Shown: positions 1-6,901 of the stretch, piece by piece
Numbering within the stretch: the stretch's first letter is position 1
Layout of the letters: every line of letters starts with the position of its first letter
Assembly: GCF_003258515.1 (NCBI RefSeq)
Contig: NZ_QGEH01000001.1
Location: 124,001-188,000 of the forward strand
Source of the DNA: Marinobacter bohaiensis
Lineage (GTDB): Bacteria; Pseudomonadota; Gammaproteobacteria; Pseudomonadales; Oleiphilaceae
Reading direction: 5' to 3'
Length of the DNA stretch: 64,000 nucleotides
Notes under the pieces: model-generated
What the model was told of the DNA's origin: nothing
Seen by the model: only the letters and a program-made list of their open reading frames with translations
Database searches by the model: none
Position numbers and translations under genes: made by a program

Positions 1-2
1 AG

Positions 3-629
3 TCGGTGAAGGATGTGGCCGGCAAGACCGTCGCCACCTCGCCGTTCAGTTCCTCGAACCTGTTCTTTCCGCTGTTGCTGGACGTGAATCAGGTGGACGA
101 AAGCGGCATCAAGCTGGTCAAGACCGACCCTGGCGCGCTCAACCCGATGCTGCTGACCGGGCGCACCGACGTAGTGATCAGTTGGGTCACCGACACCGAG
201 AAATACCAGGCCATGGCCGACCAGGCCGGCAAGACGCTGAACGTGATGCCCTGGTACGACGCCGGTCTGGCGTTCTATTCCACCTCGGTGATCGCCAGCG
301 AACGCTTTCTGGAAGAACGCCCGAAGGTGGCGCGCCGCTTCGTGAAAGCATACGCCAAGGCCATCGAATACACCTGGGCCCACCCGCAGGAAAGCGGCGC
401 CATGGTGCACGCCCAGGTCCCGGACGTGGACCCGGCCATGGCGGCGGACACCATCCGTTCCATCCGCCCGCTGGTCTACAACGAGGCCAGCGAGACCCAG
501 GGCATGGGGGCGTTCAACCCGGAGCGTCTGGCCACCACCTGGCACTGGACCGCCAAGGCCCAGGAGATCGACGAAGCGTCTTTCGACCCGGAGACGGCCG
601 TGGACCGGTCGTTCATGCCCGGCTCGTAA
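3..629 (+). CDS. ABC transporter substrate-binding protein, NMT1/THI5-like (5' partial)
   Basis: The reading frame is open to the left edge, so the signal peptide and first lobe are missing; about 209 C-terminal residues remain. The text reads as the second lobe of a periplasmic binding protein of the NMT1/SsuA superfamily (aromatic and amide-type ligands such as pyrimidines, taurine or riboflavin): a V-G-KTV-ATSPFSSSN stretch, then a TGRTDVVISW segment, then a YAKAIEYTWAHP segment typical of the C-terminal helices. The ligand is not readable. It lies 131 bp upstream of an oxygenase and the purine island, so a nitrogenous heterocycle ligand is possible but inferred only from position. Its ATPase and permease would be left of the window. 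Confidence 0.75.
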   Translation, partial: SVKDVAGKTVATSPFSSSNLFFPLLLDVNQVDESGIKLVKTDPGALNPMLLTGRTDVVISWVTDTEKYQAMADQAGKTLNVMPWYDAGLAFYSTSVIASERFLEERPKVARRFVKAYAKAIEYTWAHPQESGAMVHAQVPDVDPAMAADTIRSIRPLVYNEASETQGMGAFNPERLATTWHWTAKAQEIDEASFDPETAVDRSFMPGS

Positions 630-759
630 GAGCCTCAACGGCGGGCCGGGGCACCGGTCCGCGCCCAGTACGGAGTAGAAGCGGCGGGCGAGGGTCAACC
701 TCGCCAGGCATTGCTCCAATCAACGGCGGGGCGACCTGCCAAGCCATTGGAGAAAACGA

Positions 760-1764
760 ATGAGTCAAAGCAAAGCCTACGGACTGAAAGAACTGGAATT
801 CGAATCCACCATCGGCGGCGAGGGCATCGAGACCGATCGCCAGATCCCGCTGATCGATCTGAGCGATTTCGACAATCGCCGCGCCGAGATCACCGAACAG
901 TTGTGGCAGGCGGCCAGCGAGGTGGGCTTCTTCCAGCTGGTCCATCACGGCCTGGACGTGGCGCGGGTGCGGGAAGCGTTCGCCATGGCGGAGGCCTTCT
1001 TTGCCCTGGACGCCGACACCAAGGGCCGGTTTCCCCTCAAGGAAGGCCTCAATACCGGCTGGGAGTTCAAGTCCCAGGTGCGTCCGTCCACCGGCACCGC
1101 CGACGAGAAAGAGTCTTTCCAGGTGACGCTGCCCTACATGGACGACCTGTGGCCGGGCCAGACCACCCTGCCGGAATTCCAGCGCGTGATCCTGGATTTC
1201 GAGCACTGCTGCTGGCAGGTGGGCATGGAGATCCTGTCCTGCTTCGCCGACAAGCTCGGTTTCGAGCGCGACTTCTTTACCCGGGCTCACGATCGCAGCT
1301 CACCGGAGTACCAGAGCACCCTGCGGCTGCTGCACTACCTGCCGTTGCCGGAAGGCGCCGAGTACCCGCCCGGCACCTGGCGCGCCGGTGCCCACACCGA
1401 CTTCGACTGCCTCACCATGGTGTTCCAGAAGGAAGGCCAGTTCGGCCTGCAGGTGTGTCCCGGCAAGGACGCCCAGGGCCGCGCGGACCAGGAATGGACC
1501 AGCGTGGTGCCGCGGGACGACGTCATCACCTGCAACATCGGCGACATGCTGATGCGCTGGAGCGACGACAGGCTCCGATCCACCCTGCATCGGGTGCGCA
1601 TGCCGCGCCCCGGCGAGTATCAGGGTCCGCGCTACAGCATGGCGTTCTTCTGCCAGGCGAATAAGGACGTCATGATCCAGGGGCCGGAGCAGAAATACCC
1701 CGCAATCTCCGCCCGGGATTACCTGCTGCAGCGGATCAACGCGAACTTCGCCGGGAAGATGTAG
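760..1764 (+). CDS. 2-oxoglutarate/Fe(II)-dependent oxygenase, isopenicillin N synthase family
   Basis: A 334-residue cytosolic non-haem iron oxygenase. The 2-His-1-carboxylate iron site is visible as H212-x-D214 in the AHTDFDCLTM stretch and H277 in LHRVR; the 2-oxoglutarate-binding R-x-S is R291-S293. The DIOX_N-like half occupies roughly residues 28-130 (IPLIDLSDF, SEVGFFQLVHHG). The ATG is preceded by GGAG at 749-752. The substrate is unknown. Members of this family often sit beside purine or pyrimidine catabolic genes, and a second member closes the same island at 20318-21277. A rho-independent terminator follows, so it is not co-transcribed with the downstream toxin-antitoxin pair. Confidence 0.85.
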   Translation: MSQSKAYGLKELEFESTIGGEGIETDRQIPLIDLSDFDNRRAEITEQLWQAASEVGFFQLVHHGLDVARVREAFAMAEAFFALDADTKGRFPLKEGLNTGWEFKSQVRPSTGTADEKESFQVTLPYMDDLWPGQTTLPEFQRVILDFEHCCWQVGMEILSCFADKLGFERDFFTRAHDRSSPEYQSTLRLLHYLPLPEGAEYPPGTWRAGAHTDFDCLTMVFQKEGQFGLQVCPGKDAQGRADQEWTSVVPRDDVITCNIGDMLMRWSDDRLRSTLHRVRMPRPGEYQGPRYSMAFFCQANKDVMIQGPEQKYPAISARDYLLQRINANFAGKM

Positions 1765-1778
1765 ATAAGGATGAAGAC

Positions 1779-1812
1779 AAAAGCCCGCGCCGGGAGGTGC
1801 GGGCTTTTTTTT
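1779..1812 (+). terminator. Rho-independent terminator after the oxygenase gene
   Basis: The arms AAAAGCCCGC (1779-1788) and GCGGGCTTTT (from 1799) form a 10-bp stem around a short loop, followed directly by an eight-T tract. It starts 14 bp after the oxygenase stop codon. Confidence 0.9.
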
Positions 1813-1839
1813 GGCTGAACAATTTTGATGCTGTCTCCA

Positions 1840-1855
1840 TTATCATTTATGATAA
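1840..1855. promoter_or_regulatory. Inverted repeat, likely toxin-antitoxin operator
   Basis: TTATCA-TTTA-TGATAA is a perfect 6-bp inverted repeat that ends 23 bp before the toxin start codon. HigA/XRE antitoxins normally bind such palindromes over their own promoter; the binding here is inferred from position and symmetry. Confidence 0.5.
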
Positions 1856-1878
1856 CCTTCAGGAATTAGGATGATTCT

Positions 1879-2208
1879 ATGACATGGGACGTTAGATTTT
1901 ACGGCGACGTCCAGCAGGACATTCTGGGTATGCCGCCTAAGATCCAGGCACGAATGATCCGGTTGCTGGAGATGATCGAGAAATATGGCGCGAATCTGGG
2001 TGCACCTCACACCAAGGCAATGGGTGGCGGGCTTTTCGAGATTCGCGCAAGAGCCAAGGAAGGGATCGGGAGAGGGTTTTACTGCTATATGAAGGGTGAA
2101 GCGGTCATGGTGCTTCACGCCTTCGTCAAGAAGACCCAGAAAACGCCTTTGAAAGAGCTGAGGCTTGCGCAAGAGCGGCTTCGGGAGGTGAAACAGTATG
2201 AGTCTTAA
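1879..2208 (+). CDS. HigB/RelE-family toxin (phage-derived Gp49-like, DUF891)
   Basis: A 109-residue protein of the RelE/ParE superfamily Gp49-like branch (COG4679), whose members are mostly ribosome-dependent mRNA interferases. Typical features are the EIRARA..G.GRGFYCYM strand region (about residues 54-74), the LHAFVKKTQKTP segment (about 81-92) that carries the basic catalytic surface, and a C-terminal helix ending in ERL. The toxin precedes the antitoxin, which is the order of higBA rather than relBE, and the two genes overlap by 11 bp. The rather AT-richer sequence than its neighbours suggests acquisition. Confidence 0.85.
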   Translation: MTWDVRFYGDVQQDILGMPPKIQARMIRLLEMIEKYGANLGAPHTKAMGGGLFEIRARAKEGIGRGFYCYMKGEAVMVLHAFVKKTQKTPLKELRLAQERLREVKQYES

Positions 2209-2488
2209 GGCACTTAAGCAGAAAGCATTTCAAAATAAAACGGTGCGGAACGAATACGACAAGCTGGCGGGTGAGTTTGAATACATTGAGCAACTGATCA
2301 GCATGCGTGCTCATGCGGGACTGACTCAGGACGACTTGGCCAAGCGGATCGGAACCGCCAAAAGCAATATTTCTCGCCTGGAAGGCGGTCGGGGCAACCC
2401 AAGCTGGAGCACCCTGAGGAAATACGCCTCGGCCTGCGGCTACCGAATCAAGCTGGAAGCTAACGAGGACACTAGCTCTCGTCCATAG
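2198..2488 (+). CDS. XRE-family antitoxin, HigA-like
   Basis: A 96-residue protein with a helix-turn-helix of the Cro/C1 type at about residues 33-87 (MRAHAGLTQDDLAKRIGT, then SNISRLEGGRGNPSWSTLRK). The start codon lies inside the end of the toxin gene, implying translational coupling. It should neutralise the toxin and, with it, repress the promoter at the 1840-1855 palindrome. N-terminal residues 1-30 are charged and may be the toxin-binding part. Confidence 0.85.
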   Translation: MSLKALKQKAFQNKTVRNEYDKLAGEFEYIEQLISMRAHAGLTQDDLAKRIGTAKSNISRLEGGRGNPSWSTLRKYASACGYRIKLEANEDTSSRP

Positions 2489-2519
2489 CGAGCAGCCGCC
2501 ATCGTTTGCGTGAGCTCAC

Positions 2520-2564
2520 GTAGTGGTCACTCTAGCTTCCGGGCAGGCCGCAGGGCCTGCCCGG
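2520..2564 (+). repeat. REP-like extragenic palindromic element
   Basis: It begins with GTAG, ends its 20-nt head with TAGCTTC, and continues into a perfect 11-bp stem (CCGGGCAGGCC, loop GCAG, GGCCTGCCCGG). The head has the same length and ends as the two elements at 17277-17381. It sits between the antitoxin and the 3' end of puuD. Confidence 0.65.
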
Positions 2565-2615
2565 CAAAAGCTCGAGGCGTGAAGTCTCTGCGACACGGAC
2601 TTCCCGGATCTTCCT

Positions 2616-3833
2616 TTACTTGTGCGCCTGCAACCAGGCCCCCAGCTTTTTGCGATCCTCCTCGGTCATGCCGGTGGTGTTGCCCAGCGGCATGTACTGG
2701 CTGTTCACCGCGGCCTGCATGATCTGGTCGTTGTGCTGCACCACTTCGTCCAGGGTGTCCAGGGCGATGCCGGCCGGCGCGGCCTGGAACGCCGGGCTAC
2801 TGGGCTCCTTGGCGTGGCAGCCCGCGCAGTGGGTGCTGACCAGGGAGTGAATGTCCGCGTCGCTGACCTCGCCGGCTGCCTCGGCCGCCGCTGCCGCCTG
2901 GGCCGCGGCCTGTTTGCCGGTGGGCGGGGCGATCACGCCGATCAGGATCACGGTCATGATGCCGCAGGCGAGGATGATCGACGGCCGGTACGCGCCGCGA
3001 TGCTTCAGGTTGAAGAAGTGGCGCGCGAAGGCGGTAATGAACCCGATGGCCGCCAGGATAAGCCAGCCGTGGGCGTGGCCGTACAGCATCGGGTAGTGGT
3101 TGCTGATCATGATGAAGATGACCGGCAGGGTCAGGTAGTTGTTGTGGGTCGAACGCAGCTTGGCCAGGGCGGCCAGCTGGGCCACCCGCTCGTCCGGCTC
3201 CCGGCCCTGTTCCACGGTTTCCACGAGCGCCCGCTGGGACGGCATGATACCAAGGAACACGTTGCCCACCATGAGGGTGCCGATCACCGCGCCCACGTGG
3301 ATAAACGCGCCACGGCCGGCGAACACCTGGAACAGCGCCCAGTCGACCACCAGCAGTAGGGCGAATAGTACCGCCCCGAACGCCATCCCGTTCCGGGCCA
3401 GCGGGCTGCGGATCAGCAGTTCATAGACCAGCAGCACACCGCCGATGAAGCCCAGACCGATCAATGCGGCGGACAGGGTGGACAGTTCCACCTTGGCGTT
3501 GTCGATCAGGTAGCCGGGGGAGCCGAAGTAGTACACGGAAAACAGCAGCGCGGTGCCGGACAGCCAGGTGCTGTAGGCTTCCCACTTGAACCAGTGCAGG
3601 ATGCCGGGCATTTTCTCGGGCCCCAGCTTGTACTTGGCCACTTCGTAGAAGCCGCCGCCATGGACGGCCCACAGGTCGCCCTTGATGCCTTTTTTCTTCT
3701 TCCACTCGGGCGGATCTTCCAAGTGGTTATCCAGCCAGATGAAATAGAACGACGCCCCGATCCAGGCGACGCCTGCAATCACATGGAACCAGCGGATGAG
3801 CAGGCTGAGCCATTCACTGAGGTAGGCGGCCAT
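2616..3833 (-). CDS. puuD: Urate hydroxylase PuuD (membrane urate oxidase with cytochrome c domain)
   Basis: A 405-residue integral membrane enzyme that oxidises urate to 5-hydroxyisourate and passes electrons to the respiratory chain rather than to oxygen directly. The N-terminal half has about eight hydrophobic helices starting with LIRWFHVIAGVAWIG, a DUF989-type region. The C-terminal periplasmic domain has one c-type haem site, CAGCH at 336-340, with a probable axial Met in YMPLGNTTGMT. The start has a strong AAGGAG and lies 20 bp inside the end of guaD. It is the last gene of the leftward xdhA-to-puuD operon and supplies the uricase step between XdhAB and UraH. Confidence 0.93.
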   Translation of the reverse strand: MAAYLSEWLSLLIRWFHVIAGVAWIGASFYFIWLDNHLEDPPEWKKKKGIKGDLWAVHGGGFYEVAKYKLGPEKMPGILHWFKWEAYSTWLSGTALLFSVYYFGSPGYLIDNAKVELSTLSAALIGLGFIGGVLLVYELLIRSPLARNGMAFGAVLFALLLVVDWALFQVFAGRGAFIHVGAVIGTLMVGNVFLGIMPSQRALVETVEQGREPDERVAQLAALAKLRSTHNNYLTLPVIFIMISNHYPMLYGHAHGWLILAAIGFITAFARHFFNLKHRGAYRPSIILACGIMTVILIGVIAPPTGKQAAAQAAAAAEAAGEVSDADIHSLVSTHCAGCHAKEPSSPAFQAAPAGIALDTLDEVVQHNDQIMQAAVNSQYMPLGNTTGMTEEDRKKLGAWLQAHK

Positions 3834-5175
3834 CGGTTACTCCTTTCTCTGAAATAGGGTCTGCATCCCGATCGAACCGACACTGGCCGGCAATGTAGGT
3901 GCGTTGGATGACCCGGTCGTCGCCCAGGATCATCAGGTCGAACAGCCTGTCGCGCAGGCTGGTGCTGTGCTGCTTGAGGCTCAGCATGGGGGTGGCGTCC
4001 GTATCCAGCAGTACGAAATCGGCGATCTTGCCGGGGGCGAAGTTGCCGATCTCGTCGTCCCGGTGCAGCGCCTTCGCGTTGCCCAGGGTGGCCAGGTAGA
4101 ACGCCTGGAAGGGTGTCAGCGCCTGCTCGCGCAGCTGACAGACCTTATAGGCCTCGGCCATGGTCTTGAGCAGCGACAGGCTGGTGCCGCCCCCCACGTC
4201 CGTGGCCAGACTCAGGGGGACGCCCGCCTGATGGGCGCTGCGCAGGTCGAACAGGCCGCTGCCGAGGAAGGTGTTGGACGTTGGACAGAAGGCGATGCGC
4301 GCGCCCGTTTCCACCAGCCGCTGGCGGTCGCCGTCGTTGATGTGGATGCCGTGGGCCAGCACCGCCCGGTCGTTGAGCAGGCCGTAATGGGCGTAGACGT
4401 CCAGGTAATCGGCCCGGTCCGGGAACAGTTCACTCACCCAGGCGATTTCCGCCTTGTTCTCGGCCCAGTGGGTCTGCATCAGCACGCCCGGGTTGTCCGC
4501 CACCAGTTTGCCGGCCAGCTCCAACTGACGCGGCGTGGAGGTGGGCGCAAAGCGCGGGGTCACGGCGTACTGCAGCCGGCCCTGATGGTGCCAGCGGTCG
4601 ATCAGCGCCTGGCAGTCCCGGTAGCTGCTCTCGGCCTCGTCGCACAGGCCTTCCGGGGCGTGGCGGTCCATCATCACCTTGCCGGCGGTGATGGCCTGGC
4701 CGCGGGCCTCGGCGGCCTCGAACAGGGCGTCCACCGACTGCGGATGCGACGTGCAGAACACCAGCCCGGATGTGGTGCCGTGGCGCAGCAACTGGTCGAG
4801 GAACCGATTGGCCTGGCTCCTGGCCCAGTCGGTCTCGGCAAAGCGCATTTCCGCCGGGAAGGTGTAGGTCTCCAGCCAGTCCAACAACTGGGCACCATAG
4901 CTGCCGATCACCCCGAGCTGGGGCAGGTGCACGTGGGTGTCGATAAAGCCCGGCAGGATCACGTGCTCCGGCCAGTGCTCGATCGGCGTGCCTTCAGGCA
5001 GCGATCCGATCAGCTCATCCGCGGAGCCGACGGCCTTGACCCGTCCGTCCTCGACCACCAGCAGCCCGTCCTCGAACCACTCGTAACTGTTGTCCGCCGG
5101 TGTCTCCAGGCCGGGATCGGCCAGGAAATGCAGCAGCCTACCCCGGTAGGCCTGCACCGGTTGCGATGACGCCAT
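3814..5175 (-). CDS. guaD: Guanine deaminase
   Basis: A 453-residue amidohydrolase that converts guanine to xanthine and ammonia. Metal and catalytic residues are in place: H81-x-H83 in IDTHVHLP, HWAE in the middle of the barrel, HGIH, and a TDVGGG strand, as in the GuaD/AtzA-like group. An in-frame start 36 bp upstream exists, but the chosen ATG has GGGAG 8 bp before it and leaves a 5-bp gap to uraH instead of an overlap. The product feeds xanthine to the dehydrogenase encoded upstream in the same operon. Confidence 0.93.
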   Translation of the reverse strand: MASSQPVQAYRGRLLHFLADPGLETPADNSYEWFEDGLLVVEDGRVKAVGSADELIGSLPEGTPIEHWPEHVILPGFIDTHVHLPQLGVIGSYGAQLLDWLETYTFPAEMRFAETDWARSQANRFLDQLLRHGTTSGLVFCTSHPQSVDALFEAAEARGQAITAGKVMMDRHAPEGLCDEAESSYRDCQALIDRWHHQGRLQYAVTPRFAPTSTPRQLELAGKLVADNPGVLMQTHWAENKAEIAWVSELFPDRADYLDVYAHYGLLNDRAVLAHGIHINDGDRQRLVETGARIAFCPTSNTFLGSGLFDLRSAHQAGVPLSLATDVGGGTSLSLLKTMAEAYKVCQLREQALTPFQAFYLATLGNAKALHRDDEIGNFAPGKIADFVLLDTDATPMLSLKQHSTSLRDRLFDLMILGDDRVIQRTYIAGQCRFDRDADPISEKGVTDGRLPQ

Positions 5176-5180
5176 GGTGA

Positions 5181-5525
5181 TCAGCTCCCGCGGTAGGTCG
5201 AGTAGCCCCACTGATTGAGCAGCAGCGGCACGTGGTAGTGGTCCTGGTCACCGCTGACGGAGAAGTCGATGGTCACCTGGGGGTAGAAGCAGTCCTTGCC
5301 GTAAGACTGGAAGTAATCGCCTGTGGCAAACGTCAGGCGATACAGGCTGGTCACCAGCGGGCCGTCGAACCATTGGCCGATGCGGCCGTCGCTGTCCGTG
5401 GTGCCCTTGGCCACCTGGGTCCAGCCGTCGCCGTCCTGCTGCTCGAGGGTCACGACGACGCCTTCGGCGGGGTAGCCGCTGCCGAGGTCGAGGATATGGG
5501 TCGTAATCGGGCTGCGTTCGCTCAT
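5181..5525 (-). CDS. uraH: 5-hydroxyisourate hydrolase (transthyretin-like)
   Basis: A 114-residue transthyretin-related protein that opens 5-hydroxyisourate to OHCU. It starts with the family signature ITTHILDLGSGYPA and ends with the C-terminal YRGS tetrapeptide that lines the active site; no signal peptide is present. It overlaps uraD by 4 bp (ATGA), so the two are translationally coupled. It acts on the PuuD product. Confidence 0.95.
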   Translation of the reverse strand: MSERSPITTHILDLGSGYPAEGVVVTLEQQDGDGWTQVAKGTTDSDGRIGQWFDGPLVTSLYRLTFATGDYFQSYGKDCFYPQVTIDFSVSGDQDHYHVPLLLNQWGYSTYRGS

Positions 5526-6022
5526 ACCAGTTTATCCAGTCTCAGGTGGGTGATTTTTGCCTGCTCGCGGCCGGCGTTCTCGATTTCCTGCGCGCGGGTG
5601 TTGGGCAGGCGCGCTTCCAGCAGGGCCAGCATCTCGTCGGCGGACTTGCCCGTGGCGCAGACGATGAAGATAAAACCGAATGTCTCGTGATAGGCGTCGT
5701 TGCCGTCTTTCAGGCGATGCAGCACGTCATCGCTGGCGACGGCCGTGGAAGACTGCTCGCCGCTGGCCAGGGCGTGGGTGTTGGCGTACTTGGCCTTGAG
5801 ACTTTTCACGTCGCCGATCTTGGGGTGGGCGTCGAACGCCGCGAGCCAGTCGCTCTCGGTCATGGTCGGCCACAGGGCCTCGGCCTTGCGGTGCAGGTCG
5901 TCGCGATCGGTAAACGGACGGGCGGCGACCATGCCCTCGATCCAGCGGTCGGCGGCGCAGCAGGTGCGCAGAACTTCGGCAGCCTCGGTCGCGCTCATCG
6001 CGTTGAGGGATTCCAGGGACAT
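5522..6022 (-). CDS. uraD: 2-oxo-4-hydroxy-4-carboxy-5-ureidoimidazoline (OHCU) decarboxylase
   Basis: A 166-residue all-helical OHCU decarboxylase that makes (S)-allantoin. Family markers are the FDAHPKIGDV segment (about residues 82-91, with the catalytic His), the ETFGFIFIVCATGKSADEML segment (about 133-152) and the E.R..N....E C-terminal helix. It is placed directly between xdhC (no gap) and uraH (4-bp overlap). Confidence 0.94.
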   Translation of the reverse strand: MSLESLNAMSATEAAEVLRTCCAADRWIEGMVAARPFTDRDDLHRKAEALWPTMTESDWLAAFDAHPKIGDVKSLKAKYANTHALASGEQSSTAVASDDVLHRLKDGNDAYHETFGFIFIVCATGKSADEMLALLEARLPNTRAQEIENAGREQAKITHLRLDKLV

Positions 6023-6901
6023 TCAGTTCTCCAGCTTCGGGTTTGACGTGGGCGCCGGTTCGGCGTCTTCCCGCATCAGGGTTTTCAGGTTGGACCAGGA
6101 CAGGCCGCGGCGGGACGGTTTGTCCGTCGTTTCGGTCGCCAGTGTCAGCAGCTCGGCGGATATCGACACCGCCACTTCCATAGGCCGCTTGCCGGGCACG
6201 TCGCGCCGGCCGACCGGACAGCGGATGCTGTCGATCTGCGCGTCGCTGTAGCCGCGATGGGCCAGCCGCTGTCGGAACCGTTCGGCCTTGGTGTCGGAGC
6301 CGATCAGGCCGATGGAGGCGGCGTTGCCCGCGTCCAGCAGGGTGCGGCACAGGTCAAAGTCCAACTGGTGATTGTGGGTCAGGATCACCACGTGAGCGCC
6401 ATCGGCCAGCGCGGCGGCATCGCCCACCGGATCGTCGGTGTGATGACGGCGCACGTTCACCGGCAGCTCGTCCGGGAAACTGTCGGCGCGGTTGTCGACC
6501 CAGGTAATCTGCCAGGGCAGCTCGCCCATGATGGTGATCAGCGACTTCGCCACGTGACCGGCGCCGAACACCAGCAGTCGGCCATCGCCGCCGGCATGGC
6601 CTTCCATCAGGACCGCCACACTGCCGCCGCAGCACTGACCGAGGCTGGCGCCCAGCGGGAAGTGGGCCATCTCGTAGGTGTAGTCCCGCGCCGCCAGACG
6701 CTCCCGGGCGCTGGCGATGATGCGGTACTCCAGGTGGCCGCCGCCGATGGTGTCGTGGCTCTGCTCGCCGGTAACCACCATCTTGCTGGCGGGTTCGCGC
6801 GGCACCGAACCGGTCACACCCAGCACGGTCACCAGCACGTAGGGTTCACCGCGCCGCTCGCAGTCGGCCACGGCTTCGTACCAGTTCAGGCGCTTTTGCA
6901 T
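6023..6901 (-). CDS. xdhC: Xanthine dehydrogenase accessory protein XdhC
   Basis: A 292-residue XdhC, which binds and inserts sulfurated molybdenum cofactor into xanthine dehydrogenase. An N-terminal XdhC/CoxI region with TVLGVTGSVPREPASKMVV is followed by a GGGHLEYRI segment and a Rossmann-like C-terminal half beginning LLVFGAGHVAKSL. The start chosen has GGAGG 9 bp upstream and overlaps the end of xdhB by 16 bp; an in-frame codon 30 bp upstream lacks such a site. It belongs to the xdhA-xdhB-xdhC-uraD-uraH-guaD-puuD operon. Confidence 0.93.
   Translation of the reverse strand: MQKRLNWYEAVADCERRGEPYVLVTVLGVTGSVPREPASKMVVTGEQSHDTIGGGHLEYRIIASARERLAARDYTYEMAHFPLGASLGQCCGGSVAVLMEGHAGGDGRLLVFGAGHVAKSLITIMGELPWQITWVDNRADSFPDELPVNVRRHHTDDPVGDAAALADGAHVVILTHNHQLDFDLCRTLLDAGNAASIGLIGSDTKAERFRQRLAHRGYSDAQIDSIRCPVGRRDVPGKRPMEVAVSISAELLTLATETTDKPSRRGLSWSNLKTLMREDAEPAPTSNPKLEN

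Noticed and set aside
1879-2488. Remnant prophage around the toxin gene (Gp49-like annotation)
   Set aside because: No integrase, attachment site or structural phage gene is nearby; the pair stands alone.
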